64,000 nt of DNA, taken from positions 29,052 through 93,051 of the forward strand of contig NZ_LWBP01000195.1 of NCBI RefSeq assembly GCF_002078015.1, in the 5' to 3' direction. The notes under the pieces are model-generated. The model searched no databases. It was not told the origin of the DNA and was given only the letters and a program-made list of their open reading frames with translations. The position numbers and the translations under genes were made by a program. Shown here in pieces: positions 59,383-64,000 of this stretch; the stretch's first letter is position 1, and each line of letters opens with the position of its first letter. This DNA is from Niastella populi. Its GTDB lineage: Bacteria > Bacteroidota > Bacteroidia > Chitinophagales > Chitinophagaceae.

Positions 59383-60606
59383 ATGAAAAAAGATCTGATC
59401 AGATTACTGACGGTAATTCTATTGCTTTCAGGCTGCGCCAAGAAAGGCAGCCTGCCCCAAAACAACGAAAATCCCGATCCATCGAACCCACCCCGCGAAG
59501 AGGCTACGGCTGTCGTAAACGCCGGCACGGTACAACAAAACATCAGGGGATTTGGCGGCGCCAGTATCCGCGGCTGGATCGCAGACCTTACCGCTGCACA
59601 ACGCACAACTGCCTTCTCAACCAGCGGCATCGGCTTAAGCGTATTGCGCGTACGCGTATCACCCAACAGCTCCGACTTTTCACTCGAAAAGCCAACCATC
59701 GATGCGGCCAAATCATACGGTGCTACCGTTATTGCATCAGCGTGGACGGCCCCCGCATCCATGAAAACCAACAACAACCACGTTGGCGGAAAATTAAGAA
59801 CGGATGCCTATGCCGGTTATGCGGCGCATTTACGCAACTTCTGCACTACAGTAGGCGGCGTAACGGCCATCAGTCCGATCAACGAACCCAACATTACCGT
59901 CAACTATGAATCTATGGAGCTTACCGCACCGGAAGTGGCATCCTTTGTGGCCGCTGAAGGCAGCAACTGCGGCGCACCGATAATGGCGCCCGAAACGTTC
60001 AATATGGATAAAACGTATATGGACACCTACCTGAACAATGCCACCGCCAGGTCAAAAACAGGGTATGTATGCGGCCATATCTACGGCAAAACGCCCTACA
60101 CGTATTCGAATGGCAAAGAAGTGTGGATGACGGAACATTACACCAACACCAATAATGCCAATGGCTGGCCAGACGCCCTGGGCGTGGCCAAGGAAATTCA
60201 CGACTGTATGAATGCCGGGTATAACATGTATGTATGGTGGTATATAAGGCGCAGTTATGGACCGATGGATGAAAACGGCAATATTACCAAACGCGGTTAT
60301 GTGATGGCGCATTGGGCCCGGTATGTGCGGCCCGGTTATTCAAAAATTTCCTGTACTGCCAACCCCACAAACGGTGTATATGTAACTGCATACAAGAGCG
60401 GTTCAAGGGTAGTGATCGTGGCCATCAATCAGAATACAGCCATCACCTATCAGCCGTTCAGCATTACCGGCGCCACCGTTGCCGGTTTCAACAGGTACAG
60501 AACAACCAGCAGTGCCAATCTTACTGCAGACAACTTTACGATTTCCAACGGAAGCTTTGGAATTAATTTACCGGCATCGAGTGTGACGACGCTGGTATCA
60601 TATTAG
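59383..60606 (+). CDS. GH30-family xylanase-type lipoprotein
   Basis: A 407-residue lipoprotein (lipobox ILLLSGCAKKG). It reads as a GH30 clan-A barrel plus a small beta domain: GFGGASIRGWIADLTAAQRTTAFS, ISPINEPNITVNYESME with the acid/base (E168), VWMTEHYTNTNN with the nucleophile (E251), and a C-terminal YRTTSSANLTADNFTISNGSFGINLPASSVTTLV beta domain. The pattern is of the glucuronoxylanase group of GH30 (subfamily 8-like), which cuts xylan near glucuronosyl side chains. The start is 59383; an ATG at 59356 gives an unlikely leader. It shares the xylan locus with GH10 and the SusCD pairs. Confidence 0.92.
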   Translation: MKKDLIRLLTVILLLSGCAKKGSLPQNNENPDPSNPPREEATAVVNAGTVQQNIRGFGGASIRGWIADLTAAQRTTAFSTSGIGLSVLRVRVSPNSSDFSLEKPTIDAAKSYGATVIASAWTAPASMKTNNNHVGGKLRTDAYAGYAAHLRNFCTTVGGVTAISPINEPNITVNYESMELTAPEVASFVAAEGSNCGAPIMAPETFNMDKTYMDTYLNNATARSKTGYVCGHIYGKTPYTYSNGKEVWMTEHYTNTNNANGWPDALGVAKEIHDCMNAGYNMYVWWYIRRSYGPMDENGNITKRGYVMAHWARYVRPGYSKISCTANPTNGVYVTAYKSGSRVVIVAINQNTAITYQPFSITGATVAGFNRYRTTSSANLTADNFTISNGSFGINLPASSVTTLVSY

Positions 60607-60612
60607 GTCTAT

Positions 60613-60649
60613 CGTGAAACGGCAAACGTGAAACGGCAAACGTGAAACG
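60613..60649. repeat. 14-bp tandem repeat after the GH30 stop
   Basis: CGTGAAACGGCAAA repeated about 2.6 times, starting 7 bases after the GH30 stop. It has no clear function. Confidence 0.8.
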
Positions 60650-60882
60650 ACTCGCGAATGTTGAGCATTATTTACGAGCTTGCTGTGATCGAATTTGGAT
60701 TGACCGGGGCGGGTAAATTGTTGAAAACGGCCACATATACCTAAGCAATAAAAATTATTAGTTTGAAATGTTGCAGTATTATTGGAACTAATACCATTTC
60801 CTGTTTGCAGTGATAGTTTTTCATTTATTGCAGTATGATTTTTGTTTGCCAGGTACGTTTTTAATTTATTTCGGTACGCTTT

Positions 60883-61156
60883 CTGTCAGCGCCTGTTCTG
60901 AATAAATTGATTTAGGTTGCTTTCTGTTAGCGTAACTTCCACGCTAACAAGTCTTCTTCATTTTCTGTCAGCGCCGGCTCCGCGCTGACAGATTTTTGTC
61001 ATTTTCTGTCAGCGCAGGTGCGTTTTCTGTTAGCGCGATCACCGCGCTGACAGATTTCGCTCATTATCTGTTAGCGCGATCACCGCGCTGACAGATTTCG
61101 CTCATTATCTGTTAGCGCAGACACCGCGCTAACAGATTTCCCTAGTTTGCTGACAG
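60883..61156. repeat. Array of 27-bp hairpins with 41-bp period
   Basis: Left arms CTGT(T/C)AGCG(C/T) begin at 60883, 60924, 60965, 61006, 61027, 61068 and 61109. The step is exactly 41 bases, except for one 20-base deletion that removes a right arm. Complete units have 10-bp stems around a 7-nt loop that always ends in CC. A lone right arm GCTGACAG ends the array at 61156. The array lies in an 863-base gap with no gene. Confidence 0.92.
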
Positions 61157-61469
61157 TTTCGGGGTCCGGGCAAACAAATTTTCACTGATTTCAGTCAGTA
61201 AAAATGGCGTATTAATTACTAATGTTAGTGATCAAACGTAAAAATCAATAGGGAAACCCATAAAATACCGGCTTTAAAAGGAAAAAAATCATTTCGATTT
61301 TGGAGCCCCTTATATTTGCATTCTACAATCGCGCCCAAAGCTATTCCCAACCATTCAGACTCCCGCAGCATAAAGAGATTGAGTAACCAATACGCAAAAA
61401 CATTTTATCGGTTCAGTCCTGATTAATAGCATAGCAATTATAGTTTTTAACCCTTAAGGACATTTATGC

Positions 61470-62078
61470 ATGAACCGGATAGTTACTAAATACAAAAAAA
61501 ACCAAAGTCATATTGCTTTAACAGCCCATCGTGTTTTAGAAAAAATGCCCGGCAATCCGGTGTTCCCCGATCCACCCGCAGCATTGGCTAAACTAGCAAA
61601 GGTGCTTCCACAATTTCAGAAGGCGCTTGCTCAGGCAGCAGGGCGCGATAAACATTGGGTATCGATCAAAAATGATAAGAAAATAATCGTGCTTGATCTT
61701 CTGGGTAAATTAACCAGCTATGTAACAGATAAAAGTAAAGGGGACAGAACCATAATCCTAAGCAGTGGTTTCGACGCAAATAAGGAACGGAGTAAAACAG
61801 GCAGCGAGCCTTTTATTGAGAAACTGGAAGTTAAACTGGGGGCAGCCGGCGAGGCTACAACCATAGCCAGGAATGTAAAAGGCACAAGAGCTTACGCACA
61901 TCAATATACTACTGAACCGCCCGGACCAAAAACTGAATGGGTTGCGGTAGGCAGCTCTGTCAACAGGTATACTTTCCGGGGACTTACCTCCGAAAAACGG
62001 TACTGGTTCAGAATTGTTGCCATAGGCAGCCGCAACCGGAAAGCTTATTCGCCCATTGTGTCGAAGGTGATACAATAA
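61470..62078 (+). CDS. Fibronectin type III-like domain protein
   Basis: A 202-residue soluble protein without a signal peptide. The first ~90 residues are helical (SHIALTAHRVLEKMPGNPVFPDPPAALAKLAKVLPQFQKALAQAAGRDKHWVS); the rest is beta-rich with a fibronectin-III end (PPGPKTEWVAVGSSVNRYTFRGLTSEKRYWFRIVAIGSRNRKAYSPIVSKVIQ). Similar proteins are frequent in Chitinophagaceae and Sphingobacteria as hypothetical entries, sometimes near contractile or secreted systems; none is known here. It follows the hairpin array after 313 bases. The role is unknown. Confidence 0.75.
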   Translation: MNRIVTKYKKNQSHIALTAHRVLEKMPGNPVFPDPPAALAKLAKVLPQFQKALAQAAGRDKHWVSIKNDKKIIVLDLLGKLTSYVTDKSKGDRTIILSSGFDANKERSKTGSEPFIEKLEVKLGAAGEATTIARNVKGTRAYAHQYTTEPPGPKTEWVAVGSSVNRYTFRGLTSEKRYWFRIVAIGSRNRKAYSPIVSKVIQ

Positions 62079-62216
62079 TACAATCAATTAATAGCAATCC
62101 GCCTTCTCCCCCACACTACAAAACTGTAGGAAGAATTGTATTACCGGGGACTGGCGCACCGGAAGAAAGTAATGGGCAAATGATCTATCACCAAAGAGCA
62201 AACGCAATACAGCCGG

Positions 62217-63260
62217 TTATCCTTTTATTTTCTTCTCGAAGTCGAGCAGCCATTGTTTGCGCCAGATCCCGCCGCCATAACCGGTCAGTGACCCATCTGC
62301 CCCGATGATCCGGTGGCAGGGTATCAGGATAGCCACCCGGTTAAAACCATTTGCATTCGCCACCGCTCTTACGGCGCTGGCCCGGTGAAGACTGGCCGCC
62401 AGTTGAGAATAAGACGCTGTAGTTCCGAAAGGGATGCTGCGAAGCGCATTCCACACGGATTGCTGAAATTCTGATCCGGGGGTGTGCAATGGAATGGTGA
62501 ACGTTATTCTTTTGCCATCAAAATATTCCGTCAACTGCTGTTCGAGCAGATCAAAATATTTACTCTCCCCCTGAACGATCGTTGCATTAAGGGAACGGGC
62601 AAGCGATTTGAATTCTGTTTCCAGCATTTTCCTGTCGGTAAACTCAAGCAGGCAAATGCCTTCGCCGGTAGCACATGCATACATGGTGCCCAAAGGAGTT
62701 TCCAGCCGTTTTAGGTCAATCACCCCCTGCGCCCGGCTTTTATTGGGCGAAACGCCAAATACCTGCTTAAAGGAATCGGCGAACCCGCTTACCGATTCAT
62801 ATCCCGAATCGTATGCAGCGCTGGTGACCGGCTCACCTCCCTGTATTCTTTTGAAAGCAGTATTGATGCGGAACATGCGCTGGTAAGCCTGGAAGGTAAT
62901 GCCATGATTTTTCAGGAACCATCTCCTGATGGTATTAGGATCGATGCCGCGGTTAAGCAGGTCGGCATCTTTGATCTTTGAACCGGGGTTCTCAGCAATA
63001 TCTTTCAGGATCTCTCTTATTTGAACAGGCGTTTCATTTAATTTTTCCAACGGGCGGCAAACCTTACATGGCCGGTAGCCTTTGAGGATCGATTCTTTGG
63101 CAGAAAAAAAGAAGGTGACATTTTCCCGCTTTGGTTTCCTGGCGGTACAGGAAGGCCTGCAGAAGATGCCGGTGGTTTTCACCGCGGTAAAGAACATTCC
63201 CTCAAAGGATTCATCCTTTTCCACACAGGCTTTGTACATGATGTCAAAAGTCAATTCCAT
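62217..63260 (-). CDS. ada: Bifunctional Ada regulator / O6-methylguanine-DNA methyltransferase
   Basis: A 347-residue DNA-repair protein. It has an Ada zinc domain (~8-75) with the methyl-accepting cysteines in GIFCRPSCTARKPKRENV and YRPCKVCRP, an AraC helix-turn-helix (~90-175) and an MGMT/Ogt domain (~180-347). The active-site Cys is in the IPCHRIIGADGSLTGYGGG motif. The protein moves methyl groups from DNA to itself and, once methylated, activates alkylation-response genes. The start at 63260 is chosen because a -7 box (63281-63288) lies between it and the other ATG at 63326. Confidence 0.93.
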   Translation of the reverse strand: MELTFDIMYKACVEKDESFEGMFFTAVKTTGIFCRPSCTARKPKRENVTFFFSAKESILKGYRPCKVCRPLEKLNETPVQIREILKDIAENPGSKIKDADLLNRGIDPNTIRRWFLKNHGITFQAYQRMFRINTAFKRIQGGEPVTSAAYDSGYESVSGFADSFKQVFGVSPNKSRAQGVIDLKRLETPLGTMYACATGEGICLLEFTDRKMLETEFKSLARSLNATIVQGESKYFDLLEQQLTEYFDGKRITFTIPLHTPGSEFQQSVWNALRSIPFGTTASYSQLAASLHRASAVRAVANANGFNRVAILIPCHRIIGADGSLTGYGGGIWRKQWLLDFEKKIKG

Positions 63261-63280
63261 AGTTGATTGATCTTGTAAGG

Positions 63281-63288
63281 CAAAATTA
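63281..63288 (-). promoter_or_regulatory. -7 box (TAATTTTG) of the ada gene
   Basis: An exact TAnnTTTG match on the minus strand, 20 bases before the ATG at 63260. It supports the shorter start of the Ada protein. Confidence 0.5.
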
Positions 63289-63510
63289 GCCGCACCGCCG
63301 GAAGCAGGCAACCGAAAATTTGACAAGTATTTTCGGCCCTATATAAATCAAAAAAAACGGGTCTACCTGCGTAGCCCCCGCTTCCCGCTTACATCAAAAA
63401 CTGCTTCAAATACAGCATTTTTGCGGCTTTTATGTAAACCAATTACATATTTTGCTATTAAAAATCACTATTATTCGATTTTTTACTAATTTGCAGTTCA
63501 TTCCTGTATA

Positions 63511-64000
63511 ATGCTTATTTCGCTGAAAATATCAAACTTTGGCTCCATAAAGGATGAGCAGTTATTGTCTTTTGAGGCCACAAAATCAACCCATTTAGAA
63601 GATTATTATATAGTCGAGCCTATTAAAGGATTACGTTTGCTGAAATTATGCCTGATCTACGGCGCCAATGCATCTGGCAAAACAACTATATTAAAAGCGC
63701 TTGAGTTTTTAAGAGACCTGGTCCTGGATCCTGTAGAAAAGAAGACTGACAATTTGAAATATAACCCATTTTTATTTGACCCAAACACCCCAGGCCAAAA
63801 TTCAATCCTCAGCATAGAATTTGTTGAAAATAAAACCAGGTACTTTTACGAAGTTGAATTTAATAAACGGGCAGTAATAAGGGAAGAACTTAATTTTTAC
63901 AACCCCAATAAGGCCAATGTTTTTAAAAGAACAACTGATCTTAATAAACAGTTTTCTGCTATTACTTTTGGAAGCAAAATTAAAACAGATAAGGTTTTTG
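63511..64000 (+). CDS. AAA-family ATPase, N-terminal part (AAA15/RloA-like)
   Basis: The frame is open to the end of the window, so only about 163 residues are visible. It begins MLISLKISNFGSIKDEQLLSFEATKS, typical of the AAA15/OLD-like group, and carries a Walker A motif YGANASGKTTILKALEFLRDLV, then a stretch of beta-rich sequence (NSILSIEFVENKTRYFYEVEFN). Such ATPases are common in small defence or toxin-like loci, often next to a partner gene (for instance RloB). The rest of the gene and any partner lie outside the window, so the role is open. Confidence 0.85.
   Translation, partial: MLISLKISNFGSIKDEQLLSFEATKSTHLEDYYIVEPIKGLRLLKLCLIYGANASGKTTILKALEFLRDLVLDPVEKKTDNLKYNPFLFDPNTPGQNSILSIEFVENKTRYFYEVEFNKRAVIREELNFYNPNKANVFKRTTDLNKQFSAITFGSKIKTDKVF

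Noticed and set aside
60883..61156. CRISPR array
   Set aside because: The units are palindromic hairpins of 27 bp and the 14-bp spacers are nearly identical to each other (ATTTCGCTCATTAT and variants). True spacers would differ and be about 30 bp, and no cas gene is present.
61758..62087. Minus-strand frame opposite the FnIII-like gene
   Set aside because: It is the shadow of the well-supported plus-strand gene at 61470-62078.
1..64000. tRNA or rRNA genes
   Set aside because: The intergenic regions were read on both strands for cloverleaf and CCA-end patterns and none was convincing. A covariance-model search would be decisive.

Overview
The window comes from the chromosome of a glycan-degrading member of the Bacteroidota, most likely Chitinophagaceae (Chitinophaga/Niastella-like). 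The reasons are several SusC/SusD pairs, an ECF sigma/FecR pair feeding a SusC that carries an STN domain, a hybrid two-component regulator, lipoprotein glycosidases, and -7 boxes of the TAnnTTTG type. The genus is an inference from protein style, not from a marker gene. No tRNA, rRNA, integrase or transposase gene was seen.

Layout. 1-7.2 kb: the end of a glycan locus (SusD C-terminus, GH2), a GOB-like subclass B3 metallo-beta-lactamase, a lectin/HExxH lipoprotein and a GH43 enzyme. 7.7-12.7 kb: an internally deleted GH2 pseudogene, a divergent SRPBCC/GlxA pair, a pectate lyase and a GH5 enzyme with a ricin-type lectin. 13-16.2 kb: SDR, AraC regulator, aldo/keto reductase. 16.2-18.4 kb: a lone receiver and a PAS-PAS histidine kinase. 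18.6-21.8 kb: a NEW3/ABC-2 transporter operon. 22-24.2 kb: a geranylgeranyl-reductase remnant and an ABC exporter. 24.3-32.9 kb: a sigma/FecR/SusC/SusD/TlpA operon. 33-36 kb: small proteins and a second GH43. 36-39.6 kb: an arsenic-resistance operon with two Cys-rich exported proteins. 39.7-60.6 kb: a xylan-type utilization locus with two SusC/SusD pairs, two FAS1 lipoproteins, a hybrid two-component regulator, a GH10 xylanase and a GH30 enzyme. 60.6-64 kb: a hairpin array, an FnIII-like protein, an Ada/Ogt repair protein and the start of an AAA ATPase cut by the window edge.

The xylan locus resembles the known Bacteroidota core plan (tandem SusC/D/C/D, HTCS sensor, GH10). Here two FAS1 lipoproteins are built into the transport operon. 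The HTCS would sense a xylo-oligosaccharide and activate the divergent transport operon and the downstream GH10/GH30 genes.

Two repeat systems are the main unexplained structures. The first is a dispersed palindromic element (core AGGTGTGGCACACCT) at about ten loci. One copy lies between a 14-bp direct repeat in a susC-susD gap. Copies lie inside two reading frames: five 33-bp units in the HTCS kinase-receiver linker, and one in the leader of a FAS1 lipoprotein. The second is an array of 27-bp hairpins with an exact 41-bp period at 60.88-61.16 kb, whose stems carry paired substitutions.
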